DNA of 64,000 nt from an uncultured Ignavibacteria bacterium (lineage in GTDB: Bacteria; Bacteroidota; Ignavibacteria; Tepidaquicellales; OLB5), in assembly GCA_937873695.1 (NCBI GenBank), contig CALMYL010000017.1, forward strand, positions 62,001 through 126,000, read 5' to 3'. A program made the translations under genes and the position numbers. Shown here in pieces: positions 8,406 to 16,608 of the stretch. Numbering within the stretch: the stretch's first letter is position 1; every line of letters starts with the position of its first letter. The notes under the pieces are model-generated. The model ran no database searches. It was not told the DNA's origin and saw nothing but the letters and a program-made list of their open reading frames with translations.

Positions 8406-9866
8406 CTAAACACCGCCTTTTCCGAATACCATTACAGGTATAGTTTTAAAAAGAATTTTAAGGTCAAGCCATAAGGATTGATTATCTGCATAATACAGAT
8501 CAAGCAGCACGGAATCACTGAAAGTTACATCTTCGCGGTTACGTGCAATTATTTGAGCAAGCCCGGTAATTCCGGGAATTACTTTGTATTTCAATTTGTG
8601 CCAATCTTTGAAGTGTTCATATTCATATGGCAGACATGGCCTTGGGCCAACAAGGCTCATATTTCCGGTAAAAACATTCCATAACTGAGGCAACTCATCA
8701 AGACTGAATTTCCTGAGAAATTTTCCGGCACTTGTTATCCTGGGATCATTAACCAGTTTCTTATATCCTTTGTTGGAAGTGATAAGACTTTCCAGATGCA
8801 TTTCATGAACGCTTGTATCATTGTTCACATACATTGTTCTGAACTTATACCATTTAAATATTTTTCCGTTTTTGCCGATAACATTTGTCCTGAAAAACAC
8901 CGGTCCGGCAGATGTAAACTTGATAGATAATGCAACTAACAATAATACCGGAGATAGAAGAATGATCAATAAACCTGATGCGGTTATATCAAAAATTCTC
9001 TTGAATTTTTCTGAATATAGCGGAGAAAGTTTAGGTGAAACAGAAATAACTTTAAGATCATGATATTCTCCTTCATCCAGTTTGGCAGAAATAATATCAA
9101 AATGATTTGATACAAGATTTACATGACAGTTTGTCAGCTTACATTTTTCAATAAGATCAAGCAGCTTTTTGTTTTCAATATTCTGGATCGTTATAAAGAT
9201 CTCATCAATTTCCTGTTCTTCGGTAATCTCCAGGATATCATCGACAGTTCCAATTACAGGAACCCTGTTAACGATCGTTCCATTTTTTGCGGGATTTTCA
9301 TCAATAAATCCAATTAATTCAATATGATAATGAGGCTTTACAGTCAGAATTTCAGAAAAGAAAATTCCTAAATTTCCTGCTCCAACTGCTATTGCACGCC
9401 TAGTTATGAATTCTTTGATGTTCCCGCCGACATAATTAGCTCTGAGAATTCTCCTTAATAGCAGGACACGGGTAGTGAACAATAGGGCAAATGAAACAGT
9501 AAAGTATATAATGACCTGTGTTCTTGAATCGTGAAGAGCTTCCTGTGTTTTAATTATAAAAATACCGATAATTATAATGATACTGTTTATCAGTAATCCT
9601 TTCAGGATAAGCAGGGTCTGTTCGCCAACACGCAGAAAATACTTGTGTTTATACAGCTGGTAATATCTGAAAATAGGAATAATAAGGAGTGCTCCAAACA
9701 TGAATATCAGAAGCTTCTCTATAAAGGTAAGCTCGGTAAAATATACATCAAAACCAGGGGCAGTAAAATACAGCGAAAGAATGAAAGCGATAAAAGTACA
9801 AAGGATATCATTAACTGATAGTATCAGCTTTTTTGCACCCCACTTTTTTATGAATTCATCCAGCAT
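8406..9866 (-). CDS. Undecaprenyl-phosphate sugar phosphotransferase (WbaP/WcaJ-type initiating transferase)
   Basis: A 486-residue membrane enzyme that transfers a sugar-1-phosphate from a nucleotide sugar to undecaprenyl phosphate, starting assembly of a polysaccharide repeat unit. The N-terminal third has four or five membrane helices. Next is a CoA-binding-like cytosolic domain with GAGNLGIFFSEIL near residue 160. The C-terminal bacterial sugar transferase domain starts with a membrane re-entrant helix after KRIFDI and carries WYKFRTM, DELPQLWNVFTGNMSLVGPRP and a closing GITGLAQI block. Length matches full-size WcaJ-like proteins. It lies second in the operon after the DegT gene, and its stop is just upstream of the Gfo reading frame. 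Which sugar it loads cannot be told. Confidence 0.9.
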   Translation of the reverse strand: MLDEFIKKWGAKKLILSVNDILCTFIAFILSLYFTAPGFDVYFTELTFIEKLLIFMFGALLIIPIFRYYQLYKHKYFLRVGEQTLLILKGLLINSIIIIIGIFIIKTQEALHDSRTQVIIYFTVSFALLFTTRVLLLRRILRANYVGGNIKEFITRRAIAVGAGNLGIFFSEILTVKPHYHIELIGFIDENPAKNGTIVNRVPVIGTVDDILEITEEQEIDEIFITIQNIENKKLLDLIEKCKLTNCHVNLVSNHFDIISAKLDEGEYHDLKVISVSPKLSPLYSEKFKRIFDITASGLLIILLSPVLLLVALSIKFTSAGPVFFRTNVIGKNGKIFKWYKFRTMYVNNDTSVHEMHLESLITSNKGYKKLVNDPRITSAGKFLRKFSLDELPQLWNVFTGNMSLVGPRPCLPYEYEHFKDWHKLKYKVIPGITGLAQIIARNREDVTFSDSVLLDLYYADNQSLWLDLKILFKTIPVMVFGKGGV

Positions 9867-9895
9867 ATTTTAAATAAAAAGTTTGTTAGCTGCAG

Positions 9896-11008
9896 TTATC
9901 TGGTGTAAAATTGCTTAATTGTGCTGCAAACATAATCTATCATGTCTTCCGTCATTTCAGGGTACATAGGTATCGAAAGAATTTCTTCTGCGAATTTCCT
10001 GGCAACAGGAAAATCTTCCGGTCTGTATCCCAAATGCGAATAAGCCTTCTGCATATGAAGCGGAAGGGGATAGTGTAAACCGTTTTGAACGCCATTCTTA
10101 TTCAGGTGTTCTATAAGTTTCTCCCGGTTCTTAACTCTAATGATATACAAATGGTAGACGGGATCCACGTAATCAGGATGCCATGGAGTGATAACTTCTT
10201 CAATGCCCAGAGAAGCAAATTTTTCTGTGTACATTTGTGCATTTTTTCGGCGCATATCTGTCCACTTTTGTATATATTTCATCTTAACATTAAGAACTCC
10301 GGACTGTATTTCTTCCATCCGGTAATTGTGACCTTCTATATCATGAATATACTTTTCAATTGATCCATGCTGGCGGTACCTGAGCATAAAATTATACAGC
10401 TTTTCATCATTTGTGGTAACGCCACCGCCTTCTCCATATGCACCAAGATTCTTACCCGGATAAAAACTGAAAGTACCGATTACACCTAATCCGCCAATTT
10501 TTTTACCTTTGTAGGTTGCCAGGTGTGCCTGTGAACAATCTTCAACTACATGAAGATTATGTTTTTTCGCAATTTCAAGAATTGCATCCATTTCAGCGGG
10601 CTGACCATATAAGTGAACAGGAATAATTGCTTTCGTATTAGGGGTTATTGCGGCTTCTATTTTATTTACATCAATATTATAAGTTTTTTCATCGTTATCA
10701 ACAAAAACAGGTTTTGCATAACATAATGATACACCTTCAGCAGTAGCGATATACGTATTTACTGGAACTATAACTTCATCACCATGTTTGATGCCGAGCG
10801 CATGCATTGCTACATGCAGGGCATCTGTGCCGGTACTTAACCCAATGGCGTGTTTTACATTATGAATTCCGGCAAAATCCTCTTCAAATTTTTTGGCCTT
10901 TTTACCGCAAATGTAGGCGGTATTATCCAAAACATCATTTATCTCTTTTAAAACTTCTTCTTTGATACCCTGATATTGGGTCTTAAGATCAACAAATGGA
11001 ACGTTCAT
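9896..11008 (-). CDS. DegT/DnrJ/EryC1/StrS PLP-dependent sugar aminotransferase (WbpE-like)
   Basis: A 370-residue fold-type I PLP enzyme that aminates a keto nucleotide sugar using glutamate. The internal-aldimine lysine is Lys186 in the family motif SFYPGKNLGAYGEGG. Asp157 in VEDCSQAH contacts the PLP ring nitrogen, and GTDALHVAM near residues 60-68 contacts the phosphate. The nearby WbpB-like and WbpD-like genes make a UDP-3-oxo-GlcNAc-uronate aminotransferase role likely. It is the first gene of the polysaccharide block. The 135 bp before it (11009-11143) is AT-rich and should hold the promoter, but I found no clear box there. Confidence 0.88.
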   Translation of the reverse strand: MNVPFVDLKTQYQGIKEEVLKEINDVLDNTAYICGKKAKKFEEDFAGIHNVKHAIGLSTGTDALHVAMHALGIKHGDEVIVPVNTYIATAEGVSLCYAKPVFVDNDEKTYNIDVNKIEAAITPNTKAIIPVHLYGQPAEMDAILEIAKKHNLHVVEDCSQAHLATYKGKKIGGLGVIGTFSFYPGKNLGAYGEGGGVTTNDEKLYNFMLRYRQHGSIEKYIHDIEGHNYRMEEIQSGVLNVKMKYIQKWTDMRRKNAQMYTEKFASLGIEEVITPWHPDYVDPVYHLYIIRVKNREKLIEHLNKNGVQNGLHYPLPLHMQKAYSHLGYRPEDFPVARKFAEEILSIPMYPEMTEDMIDYVCSTIKQFYTR

Positions 11009-11143
11009 TAATCACTTAACTTTCTATTATAATCCTATTTAGTTGCAGAAATTTATCGAAATTACGTAGAAATTACCATTTTAGAAACCCAAAATTTGTA
11101 ATCTTATTACGGGATCATCGGAAGAGAAGTAACGTATTAAGGG

Positions 11144-11977
11144 CTATTTATGCGCTTTTTTGTTCAGTATAACAGATATCAGGACTGATAACGAAAGGAC
11201 GCCAAGTATCACTATTAAAGACACATAAACCGGTATATGCCATTCGGGTTTTACCAATGGCAGCAGCATTTTGACGCCCACGTAACATAATATTATTCCT
11301 ACACCCTTCTTAACAAACTCAAACTTATCTGCAACTGCTGAAAGCAGAAAATACATAGAGCGAAGTCCAAGTACTGCAAGTATGTTTGATGAAAATACTA
11401 TGAAAGGATCGGTAGTAATAGCGAAAATAGCAGGAATTGAATCTATTGCAAAAACAAGGTCGGTTGATTCTAAAACCAGCAAACAAACAAAAAGGGGAGT
11501 AGCGTACTTCATGCCGTCTTTTTTTACAAAGAACTTCTCACCATGATAGTCTGTAGTGGTCTTATAAAATCTTTTGAATAACCTGAGCACCTTGTTATTT
11601 TCCGGGTGGATTTCTTTATCCTTGCCAAATGCCATCTTGTAACCAGAATAGATCAAAATTGCGCCGAAGAAAAAGAGTACAAACCCAAAGCTGGATATAA
11701 GCGCAGATCCGAGCAGGATAAAAACTCCGCGCAGGATTATAACGCCAATAATACCCCAGTTCAAAACCCGCCTTTGTGCGTGGAATGGTATTTTGAAATA
11801 TTTGAACAGCACAAGGAATACAAAAAGATTATCAACACTTAATGATTCTTCAATTATATACCCGGTAAGGAATTCAATTGCTTTTTGCTGACCTAAAAAA
11901 TAATATACTCCGGCATTGAAGGCCAATGCAATACTGATCCAGAATATAACCCACTTGAGAGCTTTTTTAGGTTCCAT
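11144..11977 (-). CDS. TerC/Alx family integral membrane protein
   Basis: A 277-residue protein with about seven to nine membrane helices. It carries the two acidic helix motifs of the family: EESLSVDNLFVFLVLF near residues 43-58 and LESTDLVFAIDSIPAIFAIT near 169-188, both with Asp/Asn inside the membrane. TerC/Alx proteins are linked to manganese or calcium export, metallation of secreted proteins and tellurite resistance. It starts 20 bases after a lipoprotein gene in the same direction, so the two may share a transcript. There is no room for a yybP-ykoY-type leader directly before it. Confidence 0.88.
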   Translation of the reverse strand: MEPKKALKWVIFWISIALAFNAGVYYFLGQQKAIEFLTGYIIEESLSVDNLFVFLVLFKYFKIPFHAQRRVLNWGIIGVIILRGVFILLGSALISSFGFVLFFFGAILIYSGYKMAFGKDKEIHPENNKVLRLFKRFYKTTTDYHGEKFFVKKDGMKYATPLFVCLLVLESTDLVFAIDSIPAIFAITTDPFIVFSSNILAVLGLRSMYFLLSAVADKFEFVKKGVGIILCYVGVKMLLPLVKPEWHIPVYVSLIVILGVLSLSVLISVILNKKAHK

Positions 11978-11997
11978 TAAAAAAATAGTGCGGTTTC

Positions 11998-12513
11998 TTA
12001 TTGAGGGATTTCGCTATTTGGGGTGGTAAATTCAAAATTACTTATTTTATCATTCCACTTTATCTCAGCTTCATCACTTTCTGATTTACCGTACTCATTT
12101 GCCATAACTATATTTATTACAAGCGGTTTTTTTGTTGAATCAAACCTTATTATATAGCCGTTCTTTGCATCGATCTGTTCAACAAGATTTCCTTTTGAAT
12201 TAGATATCTTATCTTCCATTTTTAATAAAACTTTCCATCCGTCAGATTCCTTCTGCATAAAGCTTCCGCGTTTAATCCAGTAGCTGTTTTCTGTCTGCTT
12301 CATTACTATAGCGGCAATTGCTGACTGCTTTCCATTACCAAGCAGATCTCCTTTAGCTATGACCTTCACTTCATCACCATACAAAGTCAGGGCGAATTTC
12401 TTTTCGTCTTCTATATTGGTTAGGCTTGATTGCGTTTGTTTTGTTTCTTTTCCGCAAGCATTCAAGAAGAAAATTATGGCTAAAAATGAGGCAAAATTGA
12501 GGAAAATCTTCAT
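11998..12513 (-). CDS. Small lipoprotein of unknown function
   Basis: A 171-residue protein with a lipoprotein signal: residues 1-19 are hydrophobic and end in the lipobox LNAC, with Gly after the Cys. The mature part is a single mixed alpha/beta domain containing a GDLLGNGKQSAIAAIV segment that resembles an FG-GAP/VCBS-like strand-turn found in proteins reporting stored values. I do not recognise a family. A TATATTTG box lies about 29 bases upstream on the minus strand. It probably forms a two-gene unit with the downstream TerC gene. Confidence 0.6.
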   Translation of the reverse strand: MKIFLNFASFLAIIFFLNACGKETKQTQSSLTNIEDEKKFALTLYGDEVKVIAKGDLLGNGKQSAIAAIVMKQTENSYWIKRGSFMQKESDGWKVLLKMEDKISNSKGNLVEQIDAKNGYIIRFDSTKKPLVINIVMANEYGKSESDEAEIKWNDKISNFEFTTPNSEIPQ

Positions 12514-12541
12514 TTTGATGGATTTTAATTTTAGTATAATA

Positions 12542-12549
12542 CAAATATA
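12542..12549 (-). promoter_or_regulatory. Candidate Bacteroidota-type -7 box for the lipoprotein/terC unit
   Basis: On the minus strand the bases read TATATTTG, matching the TAnnTTTG -7 element of the Bacteroidota primary sigma factor, about 29 bases before the start at 12513. I found no good -33 TTG at the expected distance, so this is tentative. Confidence 0.35.
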
Positions 12550-12659
12550 ACCAGAGTAAAATTCAGGTTAAAGGGAAAATAACTGTCAATTGTTTTCATG
12601 GTTTTAAATTTGAAATTGTTCACATTTCTATTTCACTTTTTATATTCGCCCTTATTAAG

Positions 12660-12667
12660 TAACTTTG
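12660..12667 (+). promoter_or_regulatory. Candidate Bacteroidota-type -7 box for ftsY
   Basis: TAACTTTG matches TAnnTTTG and ends 19 bases before the ftsY ATG at 12687. It lies in the divergent region between the lipoprotein gene and ftsY. A -33 TTG is not clear. Confidence 0.4.
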
Positions 12668-12686
12668 CACTTAATCAATACAAAAT

Positions 12687-13610
12687 ATGGGACTTTTTGA
12701 TAAATTAAAGCAGGGTTTGAAAAAAACCCATGAAAATATATTCAATAAAATTGATAAGCTTGTTAATGCCAAAAGCGATATTGATGACGATTTCCTTGAT
12801 AACCTCGAAGAGATCCTTCTGAGCTCTGATGTAGGCGTAAATACTACCGAAAAAATAATCAAGAATCTTAAAGAACGCGTCAAGGAAGAAAAATACGAGC
12901 GTACAGACCAGCTTCAGGCGATTTTAAGGGATGAACTGAAAAAAGCTTTCGTAAGCGGTAACGGTGAAGTTAAGGAACCATTCAAAGTAGATAAGAAACC
13001 GTACGTAATAATAGTAATTGGAGTAAACGGTGTAGGAAAAACTACTTCAATAGGCAAACTAGCTTACAATTATAAAAATGCAGGATACTCCGTGCTTATC
13101 GGGGCAGCGGATACTTTCCGCGCGGCTGCAAACGAACAACTTGAAACATGGGCAAAACGCTCAGGCACTGAAATAATTCAGCTTTCACAGGGCAGCGACC
13201 CCAGCGCAGTGGTATACAATACAATTCAATCAGGCATAGCCAAGGGTTATGATGTTGTTATCATTGATACCGCCGGCAGGCTCCATACAAAAGTTAACCT
13301 GATGGAAGAGCTCAGCAAAATTAACCGCGTGATACAAAAACAACTGCCCGACGCACCGCACGAAGTTCTGCTTGTACTTGATGCGACTACTGGTCAGAAT
13401 GGTATGACACAGGCAAGGGAGTTCAGTAACTCAATACCGCTTACCGGACTTGTACTTACCAAGCTTGATGGTACCGCAAAAGGCGGAATTGTATTGAAGA
13501 TCAGCAGTGAAATGAAAATTCCCGTTAAATACATAGGTGTTGGTGAGCAAATAGACGACCTGCAGGTTTTTGATAAGGAAAGTTTTGTTCACGCATTATT
13601 GGAAGATTGA
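12687..13610 (+). CDS. ftsY: Signal recognition particle receptor FtsY
   Basis: A 307-residue SRP GTPase that docks ribosome-SRP complexes at the inner membrane. The N domain is a four-helix bundle (about 1-95). The G domain has G1 IGVNGVGKTT (111-120), the DTFRAAA insertion-box segment, DTAGRLH (G3) and TKLDGTAKGG (G4). The N-terminus MGLFDKLKQGLKKT is the short amphipathic membrane-targeting helix of FtsY proteins that lack the long acidic A domain. Length is normal for this short form. mutL follows after a 90-bp spacer that holds an inverted repeat element. Confidence 0.95.
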   Translation: MGLFDKLKQGLKKTHENIFNKIDKLVNAKSDIDDDFLDNLEEILLSSDVGVNTTEKIIKNLKERVKEEKYERTDQLQAILRDELKKAFVSGNGEVKEPFKVDKKPYVIIVIGVNGVGKTTSIGKLAYNYKNAGYSVLIGAADTFRAAANEQLETWAKRSGTEIIQLSQGSDPSAVVYNTIQSGIAKGYDVVIIDTAGRLHTKVNLMEELSKINRVIQKQLPDAPHEVLLVLDATTGQNGMTQAREFSNSIPLTGLVLTKLDGTAKGGIVLKISSEMKIPVKYIGVGEQIDDLQVFDKESFVHALLED

Positions 13611-13699
13611 AAAATCCTGAACGAAGTGAAGGATCCCATCAGAAAAGCAAAAAATTATCCTATGCGAGTGAGACCCTTCGCTCCGCTCAGGGATTGAAA
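13605..13699. repeat. MITE/REP-like inverted repeat between ftsY and mutL
   Basis: The left arm TCCTGAACGAAGTGAAGGAT (13615-13634) is an imperfect inverse of the right arm CCCTTCGCTCCGCTCAGGGA (13674-13693), a GC-richer palindromic pair in an AT-rich setting. The octamer GATTGAAA occurs at 13605-13612, overlapping the ftsY stop, and again at 13692-13699 just before the mutL ATG. Deleting one copy plus the element would leave TGA-AAT-ATG, a tight gene junction, so this could be a mobile element insertion with an 8-bp target duplication. The right copy overlaps the arm, so exact ends are ambiguous. Confidence 0.6.
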
Positions 13700-13700
13700 T

Positions 13701-15560
13701 ATGTCCAGCCAGATAAAAATATTACCCCAGTTCATTGCTAACCGAATAGCGGCCGGGGAAGTTGTTGGCAGACCCGAAGCTGTTGTAAAGGAGCTCATCG
13801 AAAATTCAATTGATGCCGGCGCTTCCGCTATTCAGCTGATTATCCGTGATGCGGGTAAAGCGTTGATACAGGTTATTGATAACGGCAGCGGAATGAATGA
13901 AGATGATGCAATACTTAGTTTTCAACGGCATGCAACAAGCAAAATATCTGTTGCGGATGACCTTGAGCATATCACAACACTTGGTTTCAGGGGCGAAGCA
14001 TTGGCTTCAATTGCTGCTGTGGCGCAGGTTGAGCTTAAAACCCGAACGGCAGATGATGAGCTTGGCACGCTGATCAAAAATCACGGAAATGAAATTGTTG
14101 AGCATACAAAGGTACAGACCGAAAAGGGCACTTCGATTGCCGTAAGGAATTTATTCTACAACACACCTGCCCGAAGGAATTTCTTAAAAACCAATCAGAC
14201 CGAATTCAGGCACATTTACGATACATTTACCAGGCTTGCAATTGCAAACCCGCATTGTGCATTTTCATTTATCAATGAAGATGAAGAGATATTCGACATG
14301 CCGTCTCAATCTTTATCAGACAGGCTGACAGCAATTTTTGGTAAAGAAGCAGGTGAAAACCTGCTTGAAGTTGAGCATTCAAATGAATTACTTTCACTGA
14401 AAGGGTACATTTCAAAACCCAGTTTCACCAAAAAAAGCAAACAGGATCAGAATCTGTATTTAAACAACCGCTATGTTGTAAGCAAGGCTTTATCATTTGC
14501 AGTACATTCAGCATATGAAGACCTTGTTGATAAAGGCGACTATCCTAATTTTTTCCTCTTCTTAACACTTGACCCGGAAAAATTCGATATCAATGTTCAC
14601 CCTTCAAAACTTGAAGTGAAGTTTGAAGAAGAGCGCTCATTGTTCAGTTTTGTACGCAGAGGTGTATGGAGTACACTTGAGAAGAATGACCTTATAGTAA
14701 AAGTTAAGATTCCTGAAACAACCGGATTTGATGCGGGTCAGAATAAACCTGTATATAACGCCAATATTTTCAAATCTTCAAATTTTACGGGCAAAACGCC
14801 GCAAAGCGGCGGATTTACTTTCAAAAAACATGAAAGCTCTGAAAGTGAATCAACAGTAATACATGAGATGTTCGGGAAAAATCAAAAATCTGCTTTTGAA
14901 TTTACAGATGAAGGTTCGGTTGAGCCGGTAAAGACCGCACTTGATGAAAAGATGTATAAAGAGCCTGATACCGACAGCCTTGTTAATAAAAATGAGATAT
15001 GGCAGTTCCAGAGAAAATATATCATGTACCAGCTTGAAAGTACTTTGATGATAATTGATCAACATGCCGCGCATGAAAGGATTTTGTACGAGCAGGCAAT
15101 AGACAGGCTGAACTCCAATGCCAATTTAACACAGCAGCTGCTTATTCCTATTTACGTTGAGCTAAACCCGGTTGATTATGAAGTGGTGAAATCGATTGTT
15201 ACGGAGCTTGGTTCATTAGGGTTTGATCTTGAAGTGCAAAGTAAACGGAAAGTCAAAATTAAAGGAATTCCTTCAGATGTGAGAATAGGTGATGAAGGTA
15301 AAATACTGCAGGAACTGATAGATCAGTTTAAGGAATACGATATAAAACTGAATCTTGAAAAGCGTGATAACCTCGCAAAATCATATGCATGCAAGCATGC
15401 AATAAAAGCGGGTGATCATCTTACTGAAGGTGAAATGCTGAACCTGATTGACAAATTGTTTTCCGTCAAGATGCCTTATGTTTGTCCCCACGGCAGACCC
15501 ACAATAGTAAAGCTCTCGATGGATGAGCTTGATAAAATGTTTTACAGAACGGGGATTTAA
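13701..15560 (+). CDS. mutL: DNA mismatch repair protein MutL
   Basis: A 619-residue GHKL ATPase that couples mismatch recognition to strand excision. N-terminal motifs are ENSIDAGA, DNGSGMN, TLGFRGEALASI and GTSIAVRNLFYNTPAR. The middle linker (about 340-430) is low in conserved residues. The C-terminal dimerisation domain carries DQHAAHERILYE, which fits the DQHA-x2-E-x4-E endonuclease motif, and also ACKHAIKAGD and CPHGRPT, the other metal-site motifs. This is therefore the nicking-competent MutL type found in bacteria without MutH. It follows ftsY in the same direction. Confidence 0.95.
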   Translation: MSSQIKILPQFIANRIAAGEVVGRPEAVVKELIENSIDAGASAIQLIIRDAGKALIQVIDNGSGMNEDDAILSFQRHATSKISVADDLEHITTLGFRGEALASIAAVAQVELKTRTADDELGTLIKNHGNEIVEHTKVQTEKGTSIAVRNLFYNTPARRNFLKTNQTEFRHIYDTFTRLAIANPHCAFSFINEDEEIFDMPSQSLSDRLTAIFGKEAGENLLEVEHSNELLSLKGYISKPSFTKKSKQDQNLYLNNRYVVSKALSFAVHSAYEDLVDKGDYPNFFLFLTLDPEKFDINVHPSKLEVKFEEERSLFSFVRRGVWSTLEKNDLIVKVKIPETTGFDAGQNKPVYNANIFKSSNFTGKTPQSGGFTFKKHESSESESTVIHEMFGKNQKSAFEFTDEGSVEPVKTALDEKMYKEPDTDSLVNKNEIWQFQRKYIMYQLESTLMIIDQHAAHERILYEQAIDRLNSNANLTQQLLIPIYVELNPVDYEVVKSIVTELGSLGFDLEVQSKRKVKIKGIPSDVRIGDEGKILQELIDQFKEYDIKLNLEKRDNLAKSYACKHAIKAGDHLTEGEMLNLIDKLFSVKMPYVCPHGRPTIVKLSMDELDKMFYRTGI

Positions 15561-15567
15561 ATCATAA

Positions 15568-15596
15568 AACTTCAAAAGTAAAAAACTTTTGAAGTT
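15568..15596. terminator. Bidirectional terminator hairpin between mutL and HAD gene
   Basis: AACTTCAAAAG (15568-15578) pairs perfectly with CTTTTGAAGTT (15586-15596) around a TAAAAAA loop. It fills the gap between two convergent genes (stops at 15560 and 15599). The flanks are A/T-rich on both sides, fitting termination in both directions. Confidence 0.7.
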
Positions 15597-15598
15597 AA

Positions 15599-16528
15599 TT
15601 ACTTCAGTAAAATTCCCGGCAGTTCGTCTATTGTATCAACCATAAACGCAATCCCTTTAAACTCATCTTTTCCTAAATAATCTTTAACCCAGCCCGGTGT
15701 ATGTTTATGGACTTTCTGAATTACTTTCAGTTTTGAAAATCTTTCATCATTCATACGTAAATAAAGCGGTAAGGCAAGATCAAGCGAAAACACATCTCCA
15801 ATTACATAATCGGGTTTTTCGCTGAGCAGCACTTTAAAATAATTTTTTCTTCTCAGGTTCACTCTGAAGCGTTTGGAGATTTCCAGTGATTCAGGAAGAT
15901 CCCTGAAAGAGCTATCGACTACAAATTTTTTGGCGTCTCCTATTGCGTGTAGTCTTCCTCTAACTATGGCATTTTCATTTGTTACCGTCTGACCCGCCTT
16001 GCGGAACAGGTGCTCTATTTTTTCAGTCTTTGAGTTTGATACAACAACAATTTCTACACCTGCGGAATTCAATTTCTTCACAATTGCACCCGCAGTTTCA
16101 ACAGGTTTCAATTTACCTTCAAGTTTAAACTGTGTTGTTGACTTCATGAAGCAGTCATTGGAATACTCAGCCAATGTCATATTCCCTTTCTTCAGAATTG
16201 CATCTTTAATTCTTGCCAGCTCCTGTTTAAAATGAGAGTATGATCTTTTGCTTGCAGCCCTGTTAATATAATCAAATATGGCATTGTTATCGCCAAACGG
16301 GTCCTCCTGGTAATAACATGAAACACTTCCTTCCCAGAACCAGCCATATTCATAAGGAGTGTTATCCATGTCTTTTCTGGCTTCCTGAAGAAGATTATCA
16401 ATATCACGCGGGGTGTCACCTGTGAGCGCGGCGGTTGTTGCTGTTATGTAATTCCAAACATAACCGGCTTCTATATCCTGGTTAGTCCACACTCCGTCAA
16501 AATCTGAGATTAATTTTACAATAGCCAT
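15599..16528 (-). CDS. HAD-superfamily hydrolase-like protein
   Basis: A 309-residue cytosolic protein with HAD motifs: motif I DFDGVWTN at residues 9-16, motif II VVVSNSKTEKI in the middle, and motif IV IGDVFSLDLALPL towards the C-terminus. The cap region between motifs I and II is large (about residues 20-150) and rich in aromatic residues. The second Asp position of motif I (DxDG) is present, so phosphatase-type chemistry is possible. I cannot assign a substrate. A TAAATTTG box lies upstream on the minus strand, and the gene is divergent from the MFS transporter. Confidence 0.7.
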   Translation of the reverse strand: MAIVKLISDFDGVWTNQDIEAGYVWNYITATTAALTGDTPRDIDNLLQEARKDMDNTPYEYGWFWEGSVSCYYQEDPFGDNNAIFDYINRAASKRSYSHFKQELARIKDAILKKGNMTLAEYSNDCFMKSTTQFKLEGKLKPVETAGAIVKKLNSAGVEIVVVSNSKTEKIEHLFRKAGQTVTNENAIVRGRLHAIGDAKKFVVDSSFRDLPESLEISKRFRVNLRRKNYFKVLLSEKPDYVIGDVFSLDLALPLYLRMNDERFSKLKVIQKVHKHTPGWVKDYLGKDEFKGIAFMVDTIDELPGILLK

Positions 16529-16578
16529 AATATGCTTTTTAAATTACTGTAAATGTATTATTTTCGGGGATTAATTTT

Positions 16579-16586
16579 CAAATTTA
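16579..16586 (-). promoter_or_regulatory. Candidate -7 box for the HAD gene
   Basis: The minus strand reads TAAATTTG here, about 50 bases before the start at 16528, in the 80-bp divergent region. It matches TAnnTTTG, but no -33 element was identified. Confidence 0.3.
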
Positions 16587-16608
16587 ATATTAATCTTCAA
16601 TAAAATTA

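Noticed and set aside
11978-11997. A yybP-ykoY manganese riboswitch before the TerC gene
   Set aside because: Only 20 bases separate it from the upstream lipoprotein gene, too short for that element.
13611-13700. Riboswitch or attenuator before mutL
   Set aside because: The inverted arms and flanking direct repeat are better explained by a small inserted element, and no known aptamer is recognisable.
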